The notes: generated by a model from the letters alone, not told the origin. 64,000 nt of DNA from Eutreptiella sp. 'Long Island Sound 2002' (GCA_964036045.1 OZ038385.1:24326853-24390852); one strand, 5' to 3'; positions 49,595 to 59,184 are shown, counted from the stretch's first letter. Program-made: numbers and translations.

Positions 49595-49798
49595 GAAGCT
49601 TGGGGCGAACGAGGCTAGTGTGTCTTAGCTTAGCTGGTGGGCTTAGCTTATCTGTGCTATCCTGTGTATGATGACATGCCACGCTGAATTGTATGGAAGG
49701 GTAGGGTATGCTTCATGATCAGCGCCTAGCAGCCTTTTTTCTGTAGCGTCATATGTGTAAGGATTGATTGTGTTTTTTCAGCAGAAGAAAAACGGCAA

Positions 49799-50257
49799 AT
49801 GAATGAATGGGAATATCGTGGATCACGGTACGTCTCACCACCTTGTACCTGGGCTGACATGGAAGCGTGCATTCATGAACTCAATGAATGTAGTGACGAC
49901 AAGTTTGCGCCCCTGAGTCGAGTCGAAGGTGGATTCATGTGTGTTTACGGCGCGGGCTTTTCATCAACCGAAGGACTCTATGATCATCTCAGCAAAAGCC
50001 CCCGACCGGATCAACCTGTTCGCAAGGCCATACGCTTCAGCCGTCTCCATGGGCGGCGAGTAGACTGGCCGTCGGACTTCTACGATGTCAAACCTGATAC
50101 TGAAGTCATACAAGGAGGGGACACGATATTTGTTCTGCGCTTTGAAGGCCAAAATTGTCGCCCGTGGACAAAAAGGCAGAGGGCCCTATATGAAGGTATA
50201 ATAGCACATACCCTTAGGTGGCAAAGAACAATGAAGAGGCCGTGTGCTATTCGATAG
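49799..50257 (+). CDS. Hypothetical protein, 152 aa
   Basis: The ATG at 49799 is preceded by an A-rich leader (GAAGAAAAACGGCAA). The product is soluble, rich in Arg and aromatic residues, with a beta-like core around residues 40-110 (FMCVYGAGF, TIFVLRFEG) and a basic helical end (KRQRALYEGIIAHTLRWQR). No family recognised. Confidence 0.65.
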   Translation: MNEWEYRGSRYVSPPCTWADMEACIHELNECSDDKFAPLSRVEGGFMCVYGAGFSSTEGLYDHLSKSPRPDQPVRKAIRFSRLHGRRVDWPSDFYDVKPDTEVIQGGDTIFVLRFEGQNCRPWTKRQRALYEGIIAHTLRWQRTMKRPCAIR

Positions 50258-50338
50258 AAGGGACCCAAGAACAGATCGCGGAACCTGGAGATTCATACCA
50301 AGACTCTCGAACCTCGTCAATTCCACTGATATGGCTAT

Positions 50339-50599
50339 CTACTGTTTTGCATTGAGGCACTTTTTGCAGTACCAAACTTCGCCCACAATGGGCGCACGCT
50401 TGGCCATGCACGGGGCACCACATAGTGCGTTCTTTGATGACTTGTCCGCAATGTGGGACTTCATGTCTGGACCATAGTACAACTGGTCGAACGGCACGGC
50501 TTCGTCCAGTTCCAGAAGCCAGTCCCATTCGGACTGGTCTTCTCCGCACCAGTGTTTAAGGTTGTCTAGAACGTGCTGTTGAAATTGTTTGGTATCCAT
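50339..50599 (-). CDS. Small zinc-binding-like protein, 86 aa
   Basis: The acidic, Trp-rich N-terminal half (residues 1-45) is followed by a C-terminal zinc-ribbon-like motif: LCGAPC, then WYCKKC 18 residues later. The ATG at 50599 is the first in frame. Such four-Cys ribbons are common in small viral regulators. Function unknown. Convergent with the 49799 gene, 81 bp apart. Confidence 0.6.
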   Translation of the reverse strand: MDTKQFQQHVLDNLKHWCGEDQSEWDWLLELDEAVPFDQLYYGPDMKSHIADKSSKNALCGAPCMAKRAPIVGEVWYCKKCLNAKQ

Positions 50600-50744
50600 G
50601 CTGTTGAGTTAAATTGAACAGATGTTGATGGGGTATTACTAGTGACAGAAGAAAAATTAATTTTTTTCCAGGCTAGGGTTATGGTACACGCCCTATTGAA
50701 CACCGATTTACCATCATTGCGAACGCCCATTTGACACACTGGCG

Positions 50745-51681
50745 ATGGGTGTCGCACAGGCCCAGGCCAGCGCCGCCAATCTGGGTGTCAACGCATGGAA
50801 CCCGGCGTACCATCGCGACCCTGCACGCTTTGATGTCATCATCACAGCTTCCAGTATAAGCTGCTCAGTGGTCAGGGGGGAACACGATACACTGCCCTTG
50901 CAAATTACATTGAGTGCCATTGGGGATACATACGTACACAAGGATAGGTTCGACCGGCTATGCGACAAACTCCTACGAGAGATATCAACTGCTTTACAGG
51001 ACCTACATGTGTATAGAATACATGGTGGTGAGTTCCAAGAAATAGGTATCGTCATTTCCGATGTACACCGAAAACGTTACGAAACTTTCCCACTCCCCAA
51101 TGGGTTCACCTACCAACCACAACAAAACAAGGCCATACAACTATTGGTTGAGGTCGCGGACCATGTGCAATATAAGGAATTGCAAGTACCCTCCTTGGGG
51201 TTGGAACTGGTGGGAACAAAGGTACAATAACCTGATTCAGGTTTTCGAGTGGCAGAATCGCGTGTATACACCATCGCGATCGCGTGTATACAAATGGTGG
51301 GAGACTATAGAAAAACAGTGGATGGTGGACAACCATGAGGACTATTATCAGGGCTGTGTCATGCACATGATTCAGCAGTGGAGGAGAACGTTGCAAATGG
51401 CAAAGGACATGAAAAGACATGTTAAAAATCTTTTTGCAATCACATTTGAATTACAGTCGCAGCAGTATGATGATATGTTGCATATGGATGCAATTAAATA
51501 CATGGGTGAGGTAATTGCGGAAAAACTGGGGCGCATGTATGGTCTACAGATTCATTACTATCGTAAACCTGCTCGTCACTGGCCCACTGGTCATACGGCT
51601 GGTATCTCTATCGCTAGTCCTGGTCATGGTCCGATGTTGCATCGTTTGCATCAGTGCAGTGTTTTCTCCCTTCGCCGTTGA
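50745..51681 (+). pseudogene. Two-domain gene of the HEDYYQG family, split by a frameshift
   Basis: The first frame (50745-51230) begins with an ATG and encodes a beta-rich region ending near residue 150 (VQYKEL). From about 51185 the neighbouring frame reads naturally as PPWGWNWWEQRYNNLIQVFEW, then a helical segment with MVDNHEDYYQGCVM and a GRMYGLQI block, and stops at 51681. One lost or gained base near 51180 would join them. The second half is the paralogue of the 39081-39467 ORF. An alternative is two overlapping genes. No known domain. Confidence 0.5.
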
Positions 51682-51732
51682 AATCTGTCCGTGTCCGGTG
51701 TGTCCATAATGGATGTGGGGGTGGGAGTCAGC

Positions 51733-52950
51733 TCAATTCGCAATTCCAAAGTGGGTGAAGCATGCTTTTTGCAATTCAGGGTTGTCCTTTAGTAACGAAC
51801 AGTGTGATCCATCCGCCGCCATGTACCGAAATGCTGACTTCTGTGTGGTCGCTGTCCGAGGTGGTGGTGGTGCCGCGTGCTGCTGCACCTGTCCCCGTTC
51901 CTGCGTTTTCTGGGTCTTCCCCATCTGTCGCCGTTCCTTCCATTTGGCACATGATATGGGTGCATCGTTACACGTTCTTGTTCCGGGCCGCAGGTATGGT
52001 TCAAATCGGGTTTCTTTGTTCTTATTACATTCCTCCCTCGCGTCCCGGCACATCTTGCCATCTTTGACGTATGAGTCCCACATATGATCAATGGCGTCCA
52101 CGGAATGGCTACTGTTCTGACGATCGATCTTCGTGGTCGATTGATGTGTCCGACTACTACTACCTGCTGCTTTCGGCACTGCTGTTGACTCCGGCTTCAT
52201 GTACGGGAGCAGCCTTGTTTCTGCCCCATAATGCTTACTCGCTTGCTTGCTGTGCGTTTCATCAATCTTGATCACTTTGTCAGACACCCACCAACTTTCG
52301 GAGTTAATCTCCTGGTTGAGATACATCTCGTACACTACAACTGTGAATGCAAACCAGTCACGATTCACGTGTACGGGGGCATGTGCCAGGTGCCATGTGC
52401 TGTAAGGCATATATACGGCAGGATACGTCAATTGAGTTCCTACTAATGTGGGGCCTGTGCCCTGCCTAGTCGTCAGACCAAAATCTGCAAGCACTGGTAC
52501 GTTGTTGTGTATCAGAATGTTGTCAGGCTTGATATCACTGTGCACCCATCCATGCTTATGCATGTGGGAAATTCCCGCGTGAATCCCCGCCCGAAATTGC
52601 TTGCTGTGTTCCTTGGCTTGCTTCAATTTGAGTAGTTGTAACAAATCCGTTTCGGCGACTGGCATTGCAAACCATGCCTTGGATTCAATTTGATTGCATT
52701 GGCCATCCAAATATGGAATCACATTTGTGTGAGTGTGGTGGTTTTTGAGTATATCGTGTTCATGACAGGTGCCCCACTTTGCGATTGCTTTCTGATGTTT
52801 CGTCTTGCCCTTGCATATCCCTTTGTTGTTTGCTCCAGTTGTTTGCAATGGTTCTGTGCATGTGAATCTGTTGCGATCGACTTTCTCCCAGCCCGGAGGT
52901 TGCATCTGTGGGATTGTAGTCAGTTGTGGAATAATGTGTTGTGGTAGCAT
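51733..52950 (-). CDS. Serine/threonine-type protein kinase, 405 aa
   Basis: Catalytic motifs are clear: AIAK with a candidate ATP-binding Lys (about 58), a helix C Glu (about 64), HSDIKPDN (137-144, catalytic Asp139), DFG (156-158), a GTQLTYPAVYMP activation segment and an RDWFAF motif (about 197). The glycine-rich loop is weak. After the kinase core, about 170 residues are low-complexity and Ser/Lys/Gln-rich, then a basic Pro-rich tail. The leader is A/T-rich (GGAAAATAAAAGGCAA). In NCLDVs such kinases are often packaged or act on host regulation. The HSD in place of HRD is tolerated in several kinase groups, so activity is plausible. Confidence 0.85.
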   Translation of the reverse strand: MLPQHIIPQLTTIPQMQPPGWEKVDRNRFTCTEPLQTTGANNKGICKGKTKHQKAIAKWGTCHEHDILKNHHTHTNVIPYLDGQCNQIESKAWFAMPVAETDLLQLLKLKQAKEHSKQFRAGIHAGISHMHKHGWVHSDIKPDNILIHNNVPVLADFGLTTRQGTGPTLVGTQLTYPAVYMPYSTWHLAHAPVHVNRDWFAFTVVVYEMYLNQEINSESWWVSDKVIKIDETHSKQASKHYGAETRLLPYMKPESTAVPKAAGSSSRTHQSTTKIDRQNSSHSVDAIDHMWDSYVKDGKMCRDAREECNKNKETRFEPYLRPGTRTCNDAPISCAKWKERRQMGKTQKTQERGQVQQHAAPPPPRTATTQKSAFRYMAADGSHCSLLKDNPELQKACFTHFGIAN

Positions 52951-53232
52951 TTGCCTTTTATTTTCCTCAAATGTTTCAAATTTTTTTGTCGGTTTTTGTA
53001 ATCCAACCCTAGTCTTGTCAAAAAATCGAAGATAGACACAGATAGATGTGCTTTTATGCAGTTATTTTCTGTTTTTTCGCACTGACAGTATCACGGCGCA
53101 GGAATCGTGGTTTCGTTGTGAATTGGCGGATCAACGCTTGCCGCTTTTGCGGTCTCTTCCTTTTCCCTCATCCAAGTCTCATCCAAGTATAACTTCAGCC
53201 TCCCATGAAGGTCTTCTTCACCCGGGGAAACA
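52951..53232. other. Intergenic region, no gene seen
   Basis: A/T-rich on the kinase side (its leader) and otherwise without a supported open frame. Confidence 0.35.
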
Positions 53233-54238
53233 TCACTCAACTCGTGCTGACGACGCCTTGTCATTTAGCACCTCTGGCAGCCCCGGCCAGTCAGCAAAGA
53301 ATGCAAAATGCGGACCCTTATACGCAGGATGGGCATACAGATGCAGGATGCGGCCGGGTGGCACTTTCACAGAAGAAATGGAGTCATTCGTCCAACCAGG
53401 AAGCGAGGGATATGAACCGATTGGCAGCACATGGCTCCGCCCCCCGTAAGTGGCACGTTCAAATACCACAACGTCCTGTTTTGGGCCTGGCTGGGGTGTT
53501 GTTGGCCCCGACCCGATGATGTGTGCGTCATTGGTGATTGGGTTGTTGGGGTTGTAGTCACCACTGATGGCACAGTTGCGACCTTCGTGTCGCCCGTAAT
53601 GGATGTAGTGACGAAACGCGGCCTCACAGTCGTTGTCGAACGCCTGCTTGAGATCTGGGTAGCGGTTGAGGTACGCAAAGCAGTGCCAGACCTCCTGGTC
53701 GGGTCGACAGTCACGGCCCTCAGTGTGCCCCTGGTTAAAGTAGTGGTCGCGGTATGAGCCTGGAAAGTTTTGTGAACCAATACGGTCCATCAGGTCTTGG
53801 TGTCGCACAGCGTACGTGAACCAGTCGCACCCTACATCAGGCGCAGCCTCCAGTATTGGTCCGACCTGCAGACCTTGACAGTCCACATCGCGGATGTTTT
53901 GGTTCCAGACCGTATTCCACGATCTGGCAACATCAGGGCTTGGATACGGTCGCAACTGACCATGCATCCAACGGTGAACAGTGGCCTGCCCCCCGTATTC
54001 GGGGTCGGCGTTTGTACAACGTATGGAGGCCCCTGCGGGTGCGTTGAGTGCCCCTGGGGGGGTGGTGCTTGTGGGTTCGGGGGGGGGTGCTTGTGGTTTG
54101 GGGGGGGGGGGTGCTTGTGGTTTGGGGGGGGGGGTGCTTGTGGTTTGGGGGGGGGGGGGTGCTTTGGGTGCGGTTTTTCCACCACCACCATAGGGCCCCT
54201 GCTAGAAGAACCAGCAGGATGACGAGGTTTGAGGACAT
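53233..54238 (-). pseudogene. N-anchored surface protein with crystallin-like end (frameshifted linker)
   Basis: The gene starts at the ATG at 54238 with MSSNLVILLVLLAGALWWWW, a signal anchor. A (PPPPNHKH)n linker follows, coded by repeated G runs of 9-12 (54079-54165), where the frame is lost. In the frame open from about 54060 a PEYGG...VHRWMHGQLRPYPSP block follows, resembling a motif frequent in giant-virus surface proteins. Then come two repeats of the form YxxRYPDLxxAFxxD...HYxxxGxxEGRxC. The last 80 residues are a beta/gamma-crystallin-like domain (VVVFERATYGG...SSVKVP...). An unbroken frame of 244 codons covers the C-terminal part (53233-53967). The break may be a sequencing error in the G runs. 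Confidence 0.6.
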
Positions 54239-54305
54239 ATTTATTTTCAACGTATTTGTGGGTATGGGTAACCTAACCTGCAGTGATAGTTGTCGCATGG
54301 TGGTT

Positions 54306-54872
54306 TCATCCCTGGTCTTCATCCCATCGAATATCATCCATCATCACTGCGAATTTTCTTTCTTCATCCTCCCGTCCTATCCTGTCCATAAATATCATCA
54401 TGGAATTGTCTTCTCGCTTGCGGTGCGAACCAACAACATAGTCAATTGATACCTTTTGCATCATGTTGTATGCCTTGTTGTAGTAATGCACGGGGTCTTC
54501 ATTGCACAACCCTTCAATCTGGAGTGCCAAAACGATGCGCCAGATCTCCTCATCCCAATCTCCTCTCCATACCCCGCTCCGGTGAACCATTTCCATGGTG
54601 TCGCATACAAACATCAAGTATTCATTTTCACGGTTCTCATCTCTCAACCCAAAATTTGCTTCAGAATACTCCATACTCCATCTGTGGACTACATTCAGAT
54701 CATTCAGATCAGTCCACAAGTTAGGATGATCATCCACACGTCCACGTTTAATTGAGTGTTGCTCGTAAAAAATCTCATCCTCCGAAGGATCCATAGCTAT
54801 ATCAATTTGTATGGTCCGTTCCTGTTTGTCGTCGTGGTTGTCGTAATATTTGCCTTGCTGCTGCAGAAGCAT
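54306..54872 (-). CDS. Hypothetical acidic protein, 188 aa
   Basis: Starts at the ATG at 54872, with an alternative Met at 54794 (MDPSEDEIF). Rich in Asp, Glu and Asn, mostly helical, with several Trp/Tyr (VWRGDWDEEIWRIV) and a C-terminal acidic end (DDIRWDEDQG). No membrane helix and no recognised family. It lies just upstream of the anchored protein on the same strand, 68 bp away. Confidence 0.6.
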   Translation of the reverse strand: MLLQQQGKYYDNHDDKQERTIQIDIAMDPSEDEIFYEQHSIKRGRVDDHPNLWTDLNDLNVVHRWSMEYSEANFGLRDENRENEYLMFVCDTMEMVHRSGVWRGDWDEEIWRIVLALQIEGLCNEDPVHYYNKAYNMMQKVSIDYVVGSHRKREDNSMMIFMDRIGREDEERKFAVMMDDIRWDEDQG

Positions 54873-55118
54873 CCTGACAGATACGCTTCGGTCAGGCTGC
54901 TCATCCAGTCACACAGTCCGGAGATACCCAAACTCAAGAGGGCCCATACGCTTCTCACCAATCCTGAAATAAAACATCCTGCGATTTGGAGGTGTCGTTA
55001 CGCTCCACCACGAACAGAGACTGTGAACGGTTGCAGCAACTGTACAATGAGGTGCTCTTCTTCTTCCTGACGCTGTCCTGCCGCTTTTATTGGTGCATCT
55101 GAATCTAATGTGACATCG
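54873..55118. other. Intergenic region, no gene seen
   Basis: About 245 bases between two minus-strand genes. No ORF of protein-like composition. Confidence 0.35.
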
Positions 55119-55655
55119 CTACGTGTGGTGATAATTGAGTAGAATTCGCTTGTCAGGCACGGATGGGTGGCCACACCTCTCCCATTCTCGCAGGGCTTCT
55201 GCCGTCTGCAACTGAGGTATTCCCCAATATTTGGCCAATTCACTATGGTTACTGATCACGATGCCAACATCGTTGATGTATTCCTGCACCATTTCAGACG
55301 CCCCCTCAACTGCTATGGAGAATTCCAACTCAGGTACATACCAGATGTTTTGGTCCAGTGCCTCACTGAACATTTTCATTGCAATGGTCGTCTGCGTCAG
55401 CAGTGTCCTGTCCGTGTTGGCGGTGTATATATTGAAATTCTCTGATTGCCATTTTGCCTCTTCCTGAGCTGACCAGTATCTGACCTTGAATTTTAGCATA
55501 GGCTCTCTTCGTGTTACATATACACATCCAGCATCAGCTGACGAAGAGACATGGTGCTCAATTTCATATTTCAGGGCACATTGTGCAATCCCCTGAATGA
55601 AACCCATCTGATCTTTGCGCCCAACCTGCAATGTGACATGGAGATACTGCCTCAT
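55119..55655 (-). CDS. Hypothetical protein, 178 aa
   Basis: ATG at 55655. Predicted alpha/beta, soluble, with a Tyr/Phe-rich middle (KFKVRYWSAQEEAKW) and MVQEYINDVGIVISNHSELAKYWG near residue 130. The IGIVIS/VGIVIS stretch and general layout recall the N-terminal region of the 50745 gene, so it may be a distant relative. Function unknown. Confidence 0.6.
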   Translation of the reverse strand: MRQYLHVTLQVGRKDQMGFIQGIAQCALKYEIEHHVSSSADAGCVYVTRREPMLKFKVRYWSAQEEAKWQSENFNIYTANTDRTLLTQTTIAMKMFSEALDQNIWYVPELEFSIAVEGASEMVQEYINDVGIVISNHSELAKYWGIPQLQTAEALREWERCGHPSVPDKRILLNYHHT

Positions 55656-56176
55656 TTTGAATACACCCTGCTGGGTGACCGGGCCTCCGAATCAGCAATT
55701 CAATGAGGGCATAAAGAAGATTACAAAGCCCGGTGTGCAGTGTGTGTGCGGCGTTGAGGGTATATTGAAGGGGTCTAAAACAGGGGGCTTGTAATGCTCT
55801 GTTGGGAAAGTCAATTGGATCATGCACAGAGGGTGCACGGTGTCGCGGCATTCAGTCCGCAGTTCGGAGGTTTTAAGGTTTATAGTATAGTTTTGTTCCA
55901 GATGATCAGGCCACCACACCGTTCATTAAATCGATATCAGAACTGTTGAACCTATTTGATTTCTGAATGATTTTTCATATGTTGTAGGTGTACAGGATGT
56001 GATGTACTGCCATGTCTGACGTAACCCTATCTGTCTCCACCATCACCCTGCATCACCCTGCACCACCTGCACACTGCATCACCCTGCATCATCCAACTTT
56101 CGAGCGGGTCACCCATATCGTGAAATGGTGAAACACATTTCATATCTCTCTGGTGTGCATAGGTAATTGAGGTTCA
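55656..56176. other. Intergenic with CACCCTGCAT repeats
   Basis: About 520 bases with no gene. An imperfect CATCACCCTGCA repeat lies at about 56041-56095. The final part precedes the exact 181-bp repeat and resembles, with indels, the sequence before the other copy. Confidence 0.4.
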
Positions 56177-56357
56177 TCAGTTCATGCAACTTTTCGGGCA
56201 TAGCATACAATACGGCGAGTGGCCGGGGTTGAATTAAGGAAAAGGAGGGGCAAAGGGCCACGTAACCACCGCACACTGTCACAGGAAATAATACAACCAT
56301 GCAACAGGATAACATTTTTTGGGCCTATACCCCGGAGGAGGGCGTTGTGCGACCAGA
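56177..56357 (+). repeat. Exact 181-bp repeat, source copy
   Basis: Identical to 36013-36193. Here it is in its functional setting, spanning the upstream region and the first codons of the nuclease gene. Confidence 0.85.
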
Positions 56358-57426
56358 TGCGCGCACCCTGCAGTCACAACCGCGATGTCTTGTGTGCCAT
56401 GAGGCACTCTTTCGGCGCAGATCCCACAAACGTACCCGAAACGGAATTGTCTACGAGGTGAGAGCCCATTTTGTGCATTACAGTGACCGTGGTGCCACCA
56501 CCACCAGCAATTGTACCCCCGAAAGTGTAGAACACGCGGCGGCAAAGCAGATCGTTTATCAACACCACGAGGGTCTCCGGTTTCAGTACCATTGCACTGG
56601 CTGCGGTCGGGTAATCCCCGTTACAATCACAGGTACACCCCAAGTTGAGAAACAGTTTGGGTTGTACCGCTTGGATGTAGCATTCGAGGATGCACAGGGT
56701 AACACCACCGGCTGCGTGGAGATTCTGCACACCCACCCCATGGAGGAGGACAAGATACGCTGCCTCACAGAGAGCAACGTGGCATGGGTTGAGGTCACCA
56801 CCACTAGTCTGTTTTCCGCGTTTTATGGGTCGAAAGACAACCCGGTCACTGTGGACGCCGTGCGATGTGCAATCAAAACCATCTGCCAGCAATGCTGCGC
56901 AGAGTACGAATGCCTCCGAAACAAAAACGAACATAAACGACAACAGAGGGAGAGAAGGGCAGAGATGATGATACGCGACGCCTTGCCGGAAATCAGAACC
57001 GAAGTAGACGGGCCTTCGGATGTCGGCGAAGATGCCCGTAGAATCATTCGTGCGTTCTGTGATTTGGTGTGTGACAAGATGCCGCTGCGCCCAACAACTC
57101 ACCACAAGGAGGAGGCCATTGGTATAATTGAGGCGACTGTATGCAAGGAAACACGGCTGACCTTTGGTAGGCACCGGGGTCGAACCATCGAGGAACTCTG
57201 GCGCAATGATGCAACCAAATCATACGTCCGCTGGTTGGCTGGGTACACCGGGAAACGGGATGGGAAGTACCCGACACGCAACGACAGTCTGGCAAAGGGA
57301 AACACAAACCCGAACATGGATGTGGCTCAGGACCTCCTCTGTGGCCACTGTCTACTTTGCTTTGAACGCGTGGATGCTGACTGGAAACAGTGGTGCCGAG
57401 AGTGTTGGACAGTAGCAGAACAGTAG
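56299..57426 (+). CDS. CoiA-like nuclease with DUF3820-like tail, 375 aa
   Basis: ATG at 56299. Residues 30-60 carry CLVC and HFVHY, the zinc-binding start of CoiA-like proteins. HAAAK (79-83) and a CTGC pair (99-102) follow. LYRLDVAF (Asp126) and CVEILHTH (Glu141) with a downstream Lys (about 152) give a PD-(D/E)XK-type nuclease core. Residues about 277-300 (LTFGRHRGRTIEELW...YVRWLAG) match a short module also attached to exonuclease-like proteins. The C-terminus has CGHCLLC and WCREC, a second zinc site. CoiA is named from bacterial competence, and related nucleases occur in giant viruses. The target is unknown; DNA recombination or degradation is plausible. Confidence 0.7.
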   Translation: MQQDNIFWAYTPEEGVVRPDARTLQSQPRCLVCHEALFRRRSHKRTRNGIVYEVRAHFVHYSDRGATTTSNCTPESVEHAAAKQIVYQHHEGLRFQYHCTGCGRVIPVTITGTPQVEKQFGLYRLDVAFEDAQGNTTGCVEILHTHPMEEDKIRCLTESNVAWVEVTTTSLFSAFYGSKDNPVTVDAVRCAIKTICQQCCAEYECLRNKNEHKRQQRERRAEMMIRDALPEIRTEVDGPSDVGEDARRIIRAFCDLVCDKMPLRPTTHHKEEAIGIIEATVCKETRLTFGRHRGRTIEELWRNDATKSYVRWLAGYTGKRDGKYPTRNDSLAKGNTNPNMDVAQDLLCGHCLLCFERVDADWKQWCRECWTVAEQ

Positions 57427-57441
57427 TGTCTTTCAGGTGGG

Positions 57442-57791
57442 GTGGAGGTGGGGTGGCACGCCGTGGGCAGTCAAACATGCTGGTTGCATGCAATCTTAGG
57501 GTTTATTGAGAAAATTTTAGAATCCCCTGCATTTGGGCATGTGCAATGGTTGCAAGATGGTTGCAAGGTGGATGACAGTGGTTTACTACCAAAGTCGTAT
57601 GTTTGTGGGCAAAATATGAAATCTCAGGCATTCTTGTTTGCCATTCTGAGGATAGCAGACTGTTGGGCATATTTCGTAGCATATTCCGGAAGCATTGCGT
57701 GCTGTGGCAAACTTGGCACAATAAATACGGATACGAATACGTCATCACAGGGAGGATAACTCAAAGTTTAACAGGTTTAACAGGAATTTGA
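57442..57791 (+). pseudogene. Broken member of the 33268 gene family
   Basis: No ATG opens this frame. AFLFAILR, then AYFVAYSGSIACC in one frame and WHNKYGYEYVITGRIT in another follow the order of LLFATITG, YFVAYPGTIACY and WVNKYGRDIVTAGKLT in the 33268 protein. A frameshift between the second and third motif, plus the missing start, mark it as a dead copy. Confidence 0.55.
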
Positions 57792-58640
57792 AGACCAGGG
57801 TGCGCATACCAGTTTGGAGATATGGGCCTTGCAAAAATTCGGTCCAAGAGGGTTGGAAACTTTGTTTTGCCGTTTTCTCCGTTTTTTTTTTCTCGGCACA
57901 GGGGTGCACCCACACCCACCACCGACCACGTATTGGTGCCAAACCAACCTCAAATATGATTTTTGGGGGTTAGGGACAACATGGCCCCACCAACCGCCCA
58001 AAAATGCAGGGTGGCTTGCCCCCTGGGCAACGGCAAAGGGCCGCACCCCTTGGGACGGGGCTTCGCCGCTTGCCCAAGGGGGCCCCCCTCCGGTCGCATT
58101 GAGCACGTCGTATAGGGGGGTAAACGCCACCAGTTTTGAGATATTTGGGGCGCGAGTTGCAAGGAATAAAGGGATTGGAGAGAAATTCCACCATAGCTGG
58201 TCCGGGAGAGTCCGATGCGTGGGAGCACCTGGGCGCCAAAGTGATCGTACTGGCTTGTTGGACTTTTTGAGTCACCAAAACATGCAAACTAGCGGAAACC
58301 CCCTTTTTGATTTGATTCCGAAAGGCTGTTGCTTTGCAAGATGTTCTTGGAAAAATTCGGGTGTCAGGCCACATTCCGGAACATGTATTGCCCGAATCAG
58401 ATTCGAACGATTACAAATTACAAAGAAGACAATGTGTGGTGGTTTTCCCTTTTTCTGCTTATACCTGCGATTTTGTACCAAAAAGAGTTGCTCACATCCG
58501 GTGTTACAAAGCGATTTCGTGGGATTTCAATGCCGTAAATTTTCCCTCATAAATGTTTGCACAACATGTGCTGAATTGAAGCTCGCAACATAGAACATTT
58601 TTATTTTTTTTAGGGACCTGGATATTTTTTTTTTCAGGGT
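57792..58640. other. Host-type repeat-like DNA inside the dense region
   Basis: About 850 bases with G/C blocks (GGGGCTTCGCC, GGGGGGCCCCCC-like) and no convincing gene. An open frame of 259 codons on the plus strand has the biased composition of chance. The style is like 9.2-10.1 kb, suggesting a mobile host repeat inserted here. Confidence 0.35.
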
Positions 58641-58697
58641 TGAGGATTGCGAGTAGTGTCAGCAAGAAAAGAAAAGTGTGAGAAAGAAAAGGCGAGA

Positions 58698-58952
58698 ATG
58701 CCACTGACATGCAAGAAAGTCTGTTTAACCATGCAGTGTAAAATCTGTAATAAAACAATGTATCGAAGTGGTCTGTCAAGACTCACCCGGTGCACATCAT
58801 GTACGTGGCAGGAAACAGTCCATTTTGCATGTTTGCATTCCCATGTTGACAAACCGCACTGTGAAGTCTGTAGGCAGGACACAATTGAACAGATTCTGGA
58901 TTGTGAGTGCGCGTGTCAGTCTGGGAGGAAACACCCCATATCGATAAATTGA
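58698..58952 (+). CDS. Small C4HC3-type zinc-finger protein, 84 aa
   Basis: The ATG at 58698 follows an A/G-rich leader (AGAAAGAAAAGGCGAGA). Residues from 13 read CKIC, then CTSC 13 residues later, HFAC, and CEVC: the C4HC3 order of a PHD or RING-variant finger. A further CECAC lies near the end. Viral RINGv proteins are membrane-bound ubiquitin ligases, but no membrane helix is present here. A ubiquitin-ligase or chromatin-binding role is possible. Confidence 0.65.
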   Translation: MPLTCKKVCLTMQCKICNKTMYRSGLSRLTRCTSCTWQETVHFACLHSHVDKPHCEVCRQDTIEQILDCECACQSGRKHPISIN

Positions 58953-59184
58953 CTCCTTATCCTGCGTGCCCGTATCCTGCACGCAACCTACGAGTTGGAA
59001 CTGAGTGTTTGTCCTACTAAGCTGTGATGACCTCCGATCCTTTCCTTTCCTGAAACGCTTTGTCAGCATGTGGATGCCCCTGTGAGCAACCCATCCACCA
59101 CCAACAACTGCTTGCTTGTGCGTGTCGTGGCCAGGTAAATTTTCGTGGCGAGTTTGTTGACGAAAAGAAAAAAGAACAGGCAAC
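58953..59184. other. Intergenic region, no gene seen
   Basis: About 230 bases with a purine-rich end (GACGAAAAGAAAAAAGAAC) serving as leader of the next gene. Confidence 0.35.

Noticed and set aside
53832-54191. Separate Pro/His-rich protein on the minus strand
   Set aside because: It is the linker of the anchored crystallin-like protein read in a neighbouring frame across the G runs.
57814-58593. 259-codon plus-strand frame
   Set aside because: Composition is that of GC-rich non-coding sequence, there is no motif and no leader, and it fits a dispersed repeat better.
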